A stretch of DNA of 52,263 nt from Lachnospiraceae bacterium (GTDB taxonomy: Bacteria; Bacillota; Clostridia; Lachnospirales; Lachnospiraceae). The stretch spans positions 1 to 52,263 of the forward strand of contig JAPFDH010000117.1 of NCBI GenBank assembly GCA_026169045.1. The letters run 5' to 3'. Shown in pieces: positions 24,989-33,881 of the stretch; the first letter of the stretch is position 1; each line of letters opens with the position of its first letter. The translations under genes were made by a program, and so were the position numbers. The notes beneath the pieces are model-generated. The model saw nothing but the letters and a program-made list of their open reading frames with translations. It ran no database searches and was not told the DNA's origin.

Positions 24989-26179
24989 CTATTTATCCGC
25001 CAACCCGGTGTTAACCACATTTCTGACTTTTCTGGTAAACGGTGTTGTGCCGGCATTAATCAGCTGATACATCAATAGAAATGTCACCTGATTTTTAGGA
25101 TCATTGCAGAAATATGCGCCAAGCCAGCCATCCCAGCCATATTCTCCTTCAAACCCAATTCCCCATGTCTGCCCCGGACGCTCCAGCACACGCATCAAAT
25201 TTCCATAGGTATATCCGGAAAACTGTTCCCATCCAGCCTCAAAATCCGCCTGCTGTCTGGTAAGTAACTTTCCTCCTGTCATAAATCGTACCGTTTCCGG
25301 TTTCAAAATACGCACCTGTCCCAGACATCCTTCATTTAAAAGCATCTGGGCAAATTTGGCATAATCATCCAATGTGGAAACCAATCCGGCTCCCCCTGAC
25401 TGAAAGGCCGGTTCCTGATCCAATGTATAACGGATTCCCAAATGGTTTGTTTTTACTTCCACCAATGATCCATTCTGATTCTCATATACCTTAGCAATTC
25501 GGTTTTGTTTTTCCTTTGGAACATAAAAACCGGTATCCTTCATTCCCAATGGCCCAAACAATTCCTTTTCCAAAAAATCACCAAACCGCATGCCGCTGAC
25601 TACTTCTATGACAGCTCCGAGAATATCAGCACTGGTACCATACATCCAATGTTCCCCCGGATGAAAATGGAGATGGCATTTTCCTAACGCATTGGCAACT
25701 TCCAGCGTTGTCATCTGATTTTCTTCATAAAGATGTTCATCTATTTCATCAAATACTTTCCCGGCTTCTCTGCCTGCCACCGTCATTTCATTGGGATAAG
25801 AAAGTCCCGATGTCATACACAATAAATCCTTTATATTAATCTCTCTTTTCGGTGACACACTCTGATTTCCTTCTGCTACCTTCTGATTTGAAAATCCGGG
25901 TAAAAATTTAGATACCGGCTCTCCAAGATCCAACAGCCCCCGTTCTATCAAAATCATGGCTGCTGCAGCCGTCACAGGTTTTGACATGGAATACAGGCGG
26001 AAAATGGTGTCTCTCTCTATTTCCAATCCATTTTCCAAATCTCTCATCCCGCTTTTACAGTACCATTTTTCTTCTCCATTTTGTCTAACCAATAAACTGG
26101 CACCTGCTATAAATTTTTCTTTCACTGCCTGATCCATAACACACTGCAGCTGTTCTAAAATCTGATCCATTACATCCAC
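24989..26179 (-). CDS. Serine hydrolase of the class C beta-lactamase/esterase fold
   Basis: 396 residues with the penicillin-binding-protein-like esterase fold (family VIII type). The catalytic motif SxxK is Ser64-Met-Ser-Lys67 in RLYSMSKPVTAA, and the Tyr motif is Tyr180 in WMYGTSADILG. No signal peptide is present, so it is not a classic periplasmic or secreted beta-lactamase. Given its place between GH95 and the FG-GAP gene it may act as a carbohydrate esterase on acetylated or otherwise acylated pectin oligomers; D-aminopeptidase or other esterase activity is possible. AAAGGAG precedes the ATG at 26179. Confidence 0.82.
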   Translation of the reverse strand: MDVMDQILEQLQCVMDQAVKEKFIAGASLLVRQNGEEKWYCKSGMRDLENGLEIERDTIFRLYSMSKPVTAAAAMILIERGLLDLGEPVSKFLPGFSNQKVAEGNQSVSPKREINIKDLLCMTSGLSYPNEMTVAGREAGKVFDEIDEHLYEENQMTTLEVANALGKCHLHFHPGEHWMYGTSADILGAVIEVVSGMRFGDFLEKELFGPLGMKDTGFYVPKEKQNRIAKVYENQNGSLVEVKTNHLGIRYTLDQEPAFQSGGAGLVSTLDDYAKFAQMLLNEGCLGQVRILKPETVRFMTGGKLLTRQQADFEAGWEQFSGYTYGNLMRVLERPGQTWGIGFEGEYGWDGWLGAYFCNDPKNQVTFLLMYQLINAGTTPFTRKVRNVVNTGLADK

Positions 26180-26208
26180 TCTCCTTTTTTACTTTTCTCT
26201 CTAATTTA

Positions 26209-28374
26209 TTATTCAGAAACAGAGTATATCTGATGTCTTTCTCCGTTTTCATCCCATGTGATATCAATACATTTTCCGTTTTTTATGCGTAATCCTTTTA
26301 CATATCCTGTTTTCCATTCTTTCGGAAGTGCCGGAAGAATGGATAGTTTTCCCTTCCTATCCTGTACCAGCATATTGGCAATTCCTGCTGTTCCGCCAAA
26401 ATTGCCATCAATCTGAAACGGCTCATGGGCATCCCACAGATTGGGATAGGTAGAACGGGTCAACAGCGTATTCAAATATTGATATGCCGCTTCTCCATCC
26501 TTCAGAATTGCAAACATATTAATGATCCATGCACAGCTCCATCCGGTATATCCTCCTCCGTTTTCCAGACGATGCATAAGAGAGATGCGGCATGCTTCCG
26601 TCATTTTCTCATCTCCCTCAAACAATTCCGATGGGAATAAGCCATACAAATGTGAAATATGACGATGCCCCGGCTCCGCTTCCTGATACTCTCGATACCA
26701 CTCCAGAAGCTGCCCATAACTGCCAGTGCGAAATGGCAGCAGTTTTTCCAGCTTCTCATCGATTTCAGGAAGTATCTCATCCTGAATGGAAAGAATCCGG
26801 CAAATTTCTTTTAGATGTCCAAATACTTCCCGAATCAATTCCAGATCCATAGCCGATGCCTGTGTCACACAGCAGGTTTCTCCATCCTTTGTCACATATT
26901 TATTTTCCGGGGATGTAGACGGACAAGTCACATAATACCCATCTTTCTCCACCAGCCAATCCAGCAAAAACAACGCGGCTTCACGGGTGACAGGATATGC
27001 ATGATTGCGTAAAAATTCCTCATCGCCAGTATACTCATAATAACGGAAAAATTCTTGTACCAGCCATGCACCACCCATAGGCCACATGGACCAGGTCACA
27101 CACCCGTCCCGTCCCTCTTCTTCACCATAAGCAATTCCCACTGGATTGGTATAACCCCAGAAATCTGCGTTATGATGATGAACAAATCCGCGACATCCAT
27201 AATGAATCCGAGCCGTTTCTTTTCCGTTTTCTGCCAAACGCTCCACCATGGAAAAATATGGTTCCATACATGCTTCCAATCCGCATGACAACGCAGGCCA
27301 GTAATTCATCTGTGTATTAATATTCGTCGTCCAATTACTGCTCCATGGCGCCTGTATTTGCCAGCTCCATATCCCCTGAAGATTTGCCGGAAGGCCTCCC
27401 TTTCTGGAAGAAGCAATCATTAAATATCTGCCATACTGGAAATATAGTGCATACAAAGCAGGATCTTCCATGCCCTTTCGCAATGCCTGCAGCCGCAGAT
27501 TAGTCGGAATCTCCTTTTGTTCCCCTAAATATAATTCCACCTGTCCGAACAACATATGGTAATCATTTTCATGCTCCTTCTTCAATTCCTCAAAAGTAAG
27601 TGAAACGTTACGCTTATATGGCTTTACCGCCGATAGCAATAAAACAAGTTCTGTCCCTCTTTTCAGACAAATGGATTCCTTATTTACCTGCACTTCGCCA
27701 TCACAGGACAAAATCTTTATTTCTCCCTGGAACCGCATTCCGCGATATCCCCAGATAACCGCATCTTTTCCCTTACGAATATAGGATGGATCCATATGTT
27801 CCGGACAACGTCCGGAAAATTTTAATCGTTCTTTTTCCCCATGACATACAAGAGATAATTCTGACTCCAGATAAATGGTTAAATCCATCACCGGTTGACT
27901 GGCAGTAAGGCGGATTACCATGCCGGAAAGCGGATAGCTGCAAAAAACTTCTCTCGTGTAACTGACCTGATTTTCATCCAGAAACGCTACATTAGCCACA
28001 GCATCTTCCAAATTGAGAATACGGCTGTACTGGGTTACCTTCTCCTCTTTCTTTAAATTTTCATAAATAATATGAAGGTTTCCCAAAGGCATATACGATT
28101 CGTTATATTCTCCCAGCATAGTTTTTTGAATCAATCGTTCCGCTTCTTTACACCGCTCTTCAAAAATAAGGCGGCGGACCTCTTCCAGATTCTCATATGC
28201 CCCCGGATTATCTTTTTTTCTTGGATATCCGCTCCATAAACTTTCTTCGTTCAATCCGATGATTTCTTCCTGTATTCCCCCAAATATCATTCCGCCCAGG
28301 CTGCCGTTTCCTACAGGTAATGTTTCTTCCCAGACTTTTGCTGGAAATTCATAGTATAATTTCAGTGTTCCCAT
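26209..28374 (-). CDS. GH95 alpha-L-fucosidase / alpha-L-galactosidase, cytoplasmic
   Basis: Inverting exo-glycosidase of 721 residues. The N-terminal beta domain starts with the family signature YEFPAKVWEETLPVGNGSLGGMIFGG (about 7-32). The (alpha/alpha)6 barrel carries NINTQMNYWPA, which corresponds to the asparagines that activate water in Bifidobacterium AfcA. The C-terminal part has FQIDGNFGGTAGIANML with the conserved Asp. No signal peptide is present. Some GH95 members prefer alpha-L-galactose over L-fucose; both occur on RG-I or xyloglucan side chains. It opens a transcription unit with its own promoter (28455-28483), following the terminator of the PL11 gene. Confidence 0.9.
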   Translation of the reverse strand: MGTLKLYYEFPAKVWEETLPVGNGSLGGMIFGGIQEEIIGLNEESLWSGYPRKKDNPGAYENLEEVRRLIFEERCKEAERLIQKTMLGEYNESYMPLGNLHIIYENLKKEEKVTQYSRILNLEDAVANVAFLDENQVSYTREVFCSYPLSGMVIRLTASQPVMDLTIYLESELSLVCHGEKERLKFSGRCPEHMDPSYIRKGKDAVIWGYRGMRFQGEIKILSCDGEVQVNKESICLKRGTELVLLLSAVKPYKRNVSLTFEELKKEHENDYHMLFGQVELYLGEQKEIPTNLRLQALRKGMEDPALYALYFQYGRYLMIASSRKGGLPANLQGIWSWQIQAPWSSNWTTNINTQMNYWPALSCGLEACMEPYFSMVERLAENGKETARIHYGCRGFVHHHNADFWGYTNPVGIAYGEEEGRDGCVTWSMWPMGGAWLVQEFFRYYEYTGDEEFLRNHAYPVTREAALFLLDWLVEKDGYYVTCPSTSPENKYVTKDGETCCVTQASAMDLELIREVFGHLKEICRILSIQDEILPEIDEKLEKLLPFRTGSYGQLLEWYREYQEAEPGHRHISHLYGLFPSELFEGDEKMTEACRISLMHRLENGGGYTGWSCAWIINMFAILKDGEAAYQYLNTLLTRSTYPNLWDAHEPFQIDGNFGGTAGIANMLVQDRKGKLSILPALPKEWKTGYVKGLRIKNGKCIDITWDENGERHQIYSVSE

Positions 28375-28454
28375 AAGCTTTTTACCTCTGCCTTTTCACA
28401 ATTTTCTTTTCAATCCCAAACACAGAAAACTTTTCAAATATTTTGATTTCTCTT

Positions 28455-28483
28455 ATTATACACAATCCTTTTTCAAAGCACAA
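28455..28483 (-). promoter_or_regulatory. Promoter of the GH95 - serine hydrolase - FG-GAP unit
   Basis: On the minus strand TTGTGC (28478-28483) and a perfect TATAAT (28455-28460) are 17 bases apart, about 80 bases before the GH95 start. The weak -35 box may mean activator dependence. Confidence 0.55.
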
Positions 28484-28514
28484 TCGCTGTTTCCATTTCA
28501 TTTTTGTATTATAT

Positions 28515-28562
28515 GATACAAAAACTCTATGCAAATATACCATTACATTTGCATAGAGTTTT
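28515..28562 (-). terminator. Terminator of the transporter-lyase operon after PL11
   Basis: A perfect 16-base stem (28521-28536 with 28547-28562, arm AAAACTCTATGCAAAT) with a 10-base loop lies 48 bases after the PL11 stop. On the minus strand it is followed by TGTATC after a T-run. It separates the transporter-lyase unit from the GH95 unit. Confidence 0.85.
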
Positions 28563-28609
28563 GTTGTGTCTTCCGTTTAAAACTGCATATCTATTTTTCT
28601 TGATACGCC

Positions 28610-31051
28610 TTATTTTTCTGCAAGGCGGGGAAGAACATATTTCCAATCCATATCGCTGGCATAATAAAACTTTGTATAACCCGGCTGGTTATAGCAATTA
28701 TTCTGCCATGCCACACCACACCGATACTGGGTATCATGCATCAGTGTAAATAATTTATGTGTAGTGATTTCCGTATTGGTATAAATACGGATTGCTTTAT
28801 CATCGGTTGTCCGAAGTAATAATTCTTCCCGGAAATCTCCAAAAATATCGGCAACCAGACATGGATTTCCCTTTGTTCCATTGTTCGTAGTACAATCCTT
28901 TGGCTCCAACATGATTCCATGAGTCAGATCATTGATGATACCTTTATTTTTTCCGGACTTAAAGTCTCCAATATAATCCACGCCATCCAAAATCTGTGTA
29001 CTCATATCACCAGCCCAATGAATACACTGATTCGTTCCCAGCAGTGGAAGATCCAGTTTGTTGCCTTCACAATCAAACACATCTTTTACCCACATCTGTA
29101 AACCTCTGGTATTGGGATCAATATCTCCGATCATACAGCGACCCAAATCTTCTTCTGCATACTCTCCAAAATAAGCTTCTCCCGTTTGCGCATCACGATA
29201 TGCAAATCCGTATGGCGCATTCTTACCTTCTTCAAAAACATTAAATATCTGAAGACCTGGACGATCCGGATCGATATGTGCCACATGCATGGCATCTCCG
29301 TGACCGAATTTTGCCATTTTTCCATTGGGCAGCTTTCCATAACTACTGTACAAAAGAGATCCATCATGATCAATTACTGCTGCTCCATAGATAATTTCCA
29401 TGCATCCGTCACCATCCACATCTGCTGTAGAAAGACTGTGATCCCCTTGTCCTGCCAGAATACCATACTGCGGGTCACTGCCTACTACCAAATGCGGATT
29501 ATCATCAAATGGATTTTTCATAGGCACAAAACCGGAATCCACACAGAATTGTTCATGGAATGTATTATTAAAGAAATCATACGCTGTAATCGTTGCTCTT
29601 GTATAGTATCCGCGACACATTAATAAATAAGGACGCTCACCATCCAGATACGCCACACCGGACAAGAAACGGTCCACACGATTGCATGGCTCAATACGCT
29701 TCATCGCATAATCTCCCCACATAAGTCCGTCGTCCACACGGCCGATTTTAAATGGGATTGTCTGTAATTCTTTTCCGTCACCGGCAAACATGGTTAAGTA
29801 TTCTGGTCCCTTAAAAATAAATCCCTCAAACTTATCCAATTCATTTTTAGGACTCTTTGCCGGTGCAAATGTGTGGATAAAATAATCCACCAGAGCTTCT
29901 GCATCCGTTTTGTTTAATGGATACTCATATTGCTTATCGATACCAAAACATTCTTCCAATGTTTTCGGCCACTGTCCCCGCACTACTTCCGGGTGTTTAT
30001 GCCATCCCATAAATACTTCTACCATATGATCCCGATAATCCTTGGGAGAGCATACATAGTTATCCTCATGAGAATACCCTGCTTCTACATCGGATTTCGG
30101 CATAGTGATATAAAACTCCTCGGCAACGGTTCCGTCATAGTTATATCTTGTCATCTTAGTACCAGGAGCTGTCTTTACTGCCATCTCTGCTTTTCCATCC
30201 AAATTGAAATCATACACCATAAACTGGGTATAATGGGCTCCGGCACGAATATTTACTCCCATATCCAGACGCCACAAAAGTGTTCCATCCAATTTGTAAC
30301 AATCCAGATAACATTTTCCGGTATATCCCTTTATGGAAACATCCTGTGAATTGGTAGGATCCCATTTGACAATATATTCATATTCTCCATCACCATCCAC
30401 ATCTCCCACACTCATATCATTCGCATGATATACGTATTCCTGTCCTGCCGGTGTAACTCCTCCTTTTGGAGCCTGAATCGGAATATCCAAATAGTCATGT
30501 TCCCATACATGCACCGGTTCGCATGCTTCCAGACATTCTCCGCAAATAATAGGTGCCACAGCATAGGAATCTTTCTCATTACCTTCTTTATCCAGATAAT
30601 TGGTACTATCTGCTACCCTGGCAATTTCCTCTCCGTTTCTGAATACAGCATAATCAGCACCTGTCATTCCTGTGTTGCTGTATCCCTCTACTTCATACAG
30701 AAACATTCTCCAGCTTAAAAATATTCCGTTTTTGGCTTTCACAGCTACCAAACCACGACTTAATGTTTCCAAATGTTCCTGAAATACCTTTTTTACAGGT
30801 GTAGCTAATACCTGGCTGCATTCCTGCTCTACACCATTCACTATGGCAGCCACTTTAAAATAATGCGGTACATGGGTCGCCTTGTGAAGGGTATATTCAC
30901 ATTCCTGGACTTCAGCCATTTTGCGATATTTCATTGTTTTTGTATCTTTATCTGCCCAATATACACAATATGCCTGTGCCTCATCACACTTTTCCCATTC
31001 AATAATCACATACTGATCAGCCAGATCCTTGATCTGCAAATGCTTTACCAT
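28610..31051 (-). CDS. Rhamnogalacturonan lyase PL11 (YesW/YesX-like), cytoplasmic
   Basis: Beta-elimination lyase cutting between rhamnose and galacturonic acid of RG-I. The 813 residues begin with about 190 residues of two fibronectin-III-like modules (YVIIEWEKCDEAQAYCVYW and LSWRMFLYEVEGYSNTG). The calcium-rich beta-propeller follows, with DMSVGDVDGDGEYEYIVKWDP, YDFNLDGKAEMAVKTAPG and STADVDGDGCMEIIYGA. Typical PL11 enzymes of B. subtilis are about 610-620 residues, so the N-terminal part is longer. There is no signal peptide, placing it with the intracellular YesX type. AGAGGAG precedes the ATG. It follows the PL26 gene by 39 bases. Confidence 0.92.
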   Translation of the reverse strand: MVKHLQIKDLADQYVIIEWEKCDEAQAYCVYWADKDTKTMKYRKMAEVQECEYTLHKATHVPHYFKVAAIVNGVEQECSQVLATPVKKVFQEHLETLSRGLVAVKAKNGIFLSWRMFLYEVEGYSNTGMTGADYAVFRNGEEIARVADSTNYLDKEGNEKDSYAVAPIICGECLEACEPVHVWEHDYLDIPIQAPKGGVTPAGQEYVYHANDMSVGDVDGDGEYEYIVKWDPTNSQDVSIKGYTGKCYLDCYKLDGTLLWRLDMGVNIRAGAHYTQFMVYDFNLDGKAEMAVKTAPGTKMTRYNYDGTVAEEFYITMPKSDVEAGYSHEDNYVCSPKDYRDHMVEVFMGWHKHPEVVRGQWPKTLEECFGIDKQYEYPLNKTDAEALVDYFIHTFAPAKSPKNELDKFEGFIFKGPEYLTMFAGDGKELQTIPFKIGRVDDGLMWGDYAMKRIEPCNRVDRFLSGVAYLDGERPYLLMCRGYYTRATITAYDFFNNTFHEQFCVDSGFVPMKNPFDDNPHLVVGSDPQYGILAGQGDHSLSTADVDGDGCMEIIYGAAVIDHDGSLLYSSYGKLPNGKMAKFGHGDAMHVAHIDPDRPGLQIFNVFEEGKNAPYGFAYRDAQTGEAYFGEYAEEDLGRCMIGDIDPNTRGLQMWVKDVFDCEGNKLDLPLLGTNQCIHWAGDMSTQILDGVDYIGDFKSGKNKGIINDLTHGIMLEPKDCTTNNGTKGNPCLVADIFGDFREELLLRTTDDKAIRIYTNTEITTHKLFTLMHDTQYRCGVAWQNNCYNQPGYTKFYYASDMDWKYVLPRLAEK

Positions 31052-31090
31052 ATTTCTCTCCTCTTTCTGATCCTTACAATATTTTTCATT

Positions 31091-33724
31091 TTATGCCTTA
31101 TGAAATTCATCCATAGGGAATCCTTCCATAAAACGGTCTGTTTCTTCCATTGTTTTTGGAAGCGCTTCACGAATAAATTCCAATACCATAATCACGTTCA
31201 GACACCACTGAGACGTAAAGTTGGTCGTAATCCAGGAAACTTCATGAAGATTATTCTGATTTCCGGCATCTGAAACAATATGATCCGCAAATCCATCTTT
31301 TTTTGTATCACTCATGATCACTCGAATCAGATTCTGCCATGTTGTCTTTGCCAGATTTTCATCTTTATAATATGCTGCACCAAATGCTCCCATAGCTGCT
31401 GCCATAAATGGAAGGGATGCTGTTCTGTTTCCGATACGTCCTCCGGAACGTTCTTTTCTCTCTTCCTGACTCATGTAATAGAATTTACCGAAATCTGCCA
31501 TCATCTTTTTCCACTCTTCATCTTCCAAAAGATCTCCCAGTTCCAACCATGTCTGCGCAGCCCCCATACAAATCTGCAAATGGGTACCTCCATCGGTTCT
31601 CTCACCGATATAATACAAGTGACTGTCATTGGGATCATATTCAAAATCCGGTCCGGAATTTAACTGAAGCGGCAATTTTTTCAGATCTTCTATTCCTTTT
31701 TGAATCTTTTCTTTATATATATCATCGTGGAAACGTTCCCACTGTGTCATCCAATTGGAACAGAATGTAGACCAGTCAGGACCGCTTCTTGCATGGGTTG
31801 GCTTCTTCATTTTTTCCTTATCAAAGAAATGACGAAGGGGATCCATATTGAGCAATGCAAAATCTCCGTCTTTTACATCTTCAAAAACATCCTCCAGACG
31901 ATGATCACCTGTCAGATAGTAATAATAACGATGATGACCAGCCATAGCAATTCTTGCCTCTTTACAGGAACATCCCCAATGTCTTACATTATGTCTGGAT
32001 CCGATTCCCTTTAAAGGACCGAAGTGATATACATCTACTTCAGAACAGTGACGGCTCATCGCTTCTGCCAGAGAAAAGATATCTTCCCTTCCGGTACGCA
32101 AAAACATAAGCCACAGCCAAATGGTAGGAACCAGTTCCGTGTTTTGCCAAGCATAACCACCCATATCATAACGCCAGCAATGTCTTGCCCGATCATACGT
32201 ATGCATGAAATCTCCGTAATTGAACAGACCATACCAGTTTCTTACATCCACTTCGTTCTTATAAAATTCCACCGCTTTATTTAATTGATCTTCCAGCCAA
32301 TTTTCCATTTCACTGTCACGTTTTACCAGACTCCAAGGGCCAAATGCATGTCTCTCATGATAATATTCAGGAGTTCCAACATAAACGGCAGGTTTTTGGA
32401 TACGTGTGCCAAATTCTTTCAGATCACAATCCGATGGAATGACATCTTCAAACGCTTTTATAGAAAATTCATTGGTATTGGCAATTCCATATGGCGTCGC
32501 TCCCACTTCAGCAAATCCTTCATAATATGTTTGCGGATATCCCTCCACTGCATAATGACGAAAATCCATAGCTTCTACTTCCGGTGCCCAAAACCACACG
32601 GTAGCTTCTGCCATATCCCGATCTATGCCATTCATCCAGAAACCGGATGGATATTTCTGCCAAAAATCTCTTCTGGCAAACATAAGACCACCGTTTTCTC
32701 CACCCAAGGCAGCATATCCGGGTGCCCGATATCCATGCAGCGCATCCAGATAACAACAATTTTCCTGATCTATTTTTTTACGAATTGCAAAATGGGTTGG
32801 ACTGTCCTGATACATTGTATAATGACTCCATGTGGGCATATCTTTCGCCGAATCAATAACCTCACCATCCCGCTCTTTTGACAAATCCAATCGTTTTCCT
32901 GCTATCTGAGCATCATATATATCCTGACGCACACGGGGACGCCATGTTAAAAGTAAATTCATACTCTCATGAAACATACCATGATCCACACCGAATTTCA
33001 CATGACGATTATACATTGCCCCCTGCATCGGACAATAGAAGCGAAGCCCCAGACCTTTCAGAAAATCTTTATTGGGATCTCCATCATAGAAAAATGTATG
33101 CGTAAATGTAATTTCATCACTTTGAATGCCCACAGCAATTCGAAGAATAAAAGGAATCTTTCTTTCACTGTTTTTTTGATTTTCATGAATTCCTCTGATT
33201 TTCACCGTACAAAAAATGGGACCACATTCTTCTATAATCACACTCTGAATGGTTCCTTCAAAACTTTTTTGAAGATGAATGAATCCCTCATCATTCTTTC
33301 TTGGCTCTTCCAGCAAAAGGATCCCTTTTACACTATTAGCCCTCAGTTTTCCATCAATTATAATATTACGAATAATATCATTGCCACACTTTGGAAATAC
33401 CATTTGAATCCGCCCGGTATCCAAAAACCACTGTTTTTCTTCTTCTTTTAAAGAAATTCCATTTTCTGTTTCGTGCAGTCCTTTTTCTACTGTCACAGCC
33501 TCACCCATGTATCGGCTGTCCGCCGTATGTGCCACCCATTTCACAGAACCATCTGGCCAAAATGCTGTAACTCTTTCCTGGGATGGTATGATTTTCCCTT
33601 CCTCATTTCTCACAACAAATGTATCATCAGGAGAAATGTGACCTTTTTCCCACATGCTTCCCCATGTAGTATATCCGCCTCTATTTCGATTGTTCAGTTT
33701 ATAAAATTTAGTTTTATCTTTCAT
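31091..33724 (-). CDS. yetA: Exo-rhamnogalacturonan lyase family PL26 (PcRGLX/YetA-like), cytoplasmic
   Basis: 877 residues matching the YetA protein of the B. subtilis rhamnogalacturonan cluster (857 residues) and the PcRGLX exo-RG lyase of Penicillium. The domain order is an N-terminal RIFT-type barrel (about 1-110), a central beta-sandwich (about 115-430) and a C-terminal (alpha/alpha) toroid (about 440-870). Conserved-looking stretches are GGYTTWGSMWEKG, WYGLFNYGDFMHTYD and RHNVRHWGCSCKEARIAMAGHHRYYYYLTGD. No signal peptide is seen. GGAGG lies 6 bases before the ATG. It is separated from the solute-binding protein gene by a stem-loop. The bacterial branch is poorly characterised, so exo-lyase activity is family-based. 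Confidence 0.85.
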   Translation of the reverse strand: MKDKTKFYKLNNRNRGGYTTWGSMWEKGHISPDDTFVVRNEEGKIIPSQERVTAFWPDGSVKWVAHTADSRYMGEAVTVEKGLHETENGISLKEEEKQWFLDTGRIQMVFPKCGNDIIRNIIIDGKLRANSVKGILLLEEPRKNDEGFIHLQKSFEGTIQSVIIEECGPIFCTVKIRGIHENQKNSERKIPFILRIAVGIQSDEITFTHTFFYDGDPNKDFLKGLGLRFYCPMQGAMYNRHVKFGVDHGMFHESMNLLLTWRPRVRQDIYDAQIAGKRLDLSKERDGEVIDSAKDMPTWSHYTMYQDSPTHFAIRKKIDQENCCYLDALHGYRAPGYAALGGENGGLMFARRDFWQKYPSGFWMNGIDRDMAEATVWFWAPEVEAMDFRHYAVEGYPQTYYEGFAEVGATPYGIANTNEFSIKAFEDVIPSDCDLKEFGTRIQKPAVYVGTPEYYHERHAFGPWSLVKRDSEMENWLEDQLNKAVEFYKNEVDVRNWYGLFNYGDFMHTYDRARHCWRYDMGGYAWQNTELVPTIWLWLMFLRTGREDIFSLAEAMSRHCSEVDVYHFGPLKGIGSRHNVRHWGCSCKEARIAMAGHHRYYYYLTGDHRLEDVFEDVKDGDFALLNMDPLRHFFDKEKMKKPTHARSGPDWSTFCSNWMTQWERFHDDIYKEKIQKGIEDLKKLPLQLNSGPDFEYDPNDSHLYYIGERTDGGTHLQICMGAAQTWLELGDLLEDEEWKKMMADFGKFYYMSQEERKERSGGRIGNRTASLPFMAAAMGAFGAAYYKDENLAKTTWQNLIRVIMSDTKKDGFADHIVSDAGNQNNLHEVSWITTNFTSQWCLNVIMVLEFIREALPKTMEETDRFMEGFPMDEFHKA

Positions 33725-33775
33725 TTCAGGCCTCCATTTTATGCTGCGTGTTTCTCATCAATTTTCCAGGAGTAT

Positions 33776-33822
33776 AAAAAAGGAGTACCACAGAATCGTT
33801 TCCCGATTCTGCGGTACTCCTT
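33776..33822 (-). terminator. Stem-loop between the binding-protein gene and the PL26 gene
   Basis: A 19-base arm (33780-33798) pairs with 33804-33822 with one mismatch and a 5-base loop; on the minus strand a T6 run follows. It lies 60 bases after the solute-binding protein stop. Such partial terminators downstream of binding-protein genes usually give higher expression of that gene than of the genes after it. No promoter is apparent before PL26, so read-through is likely. Confidence 0.75.
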
Positions 33823-33881
33823 ATGAAACCGATAATACCTTCAGATATCGCTTTCGCGATTCGAATCTCTTATCTGTTTAA

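Noticed and set aside
24989-26179. Beta-lactamase resistance gene
   Set aside because: The fold is of class C beta-lactamase type, but there is no signal peptide and the gene sits in a pectin operon; an esterase role is more likely.
31737-31746. GGAAACGTTCC-like near copy of the GAAACGTTTC palindrome
   Set aside because: It lies inside the PL26 coding sequence and differs at the outer bases; probably chance.
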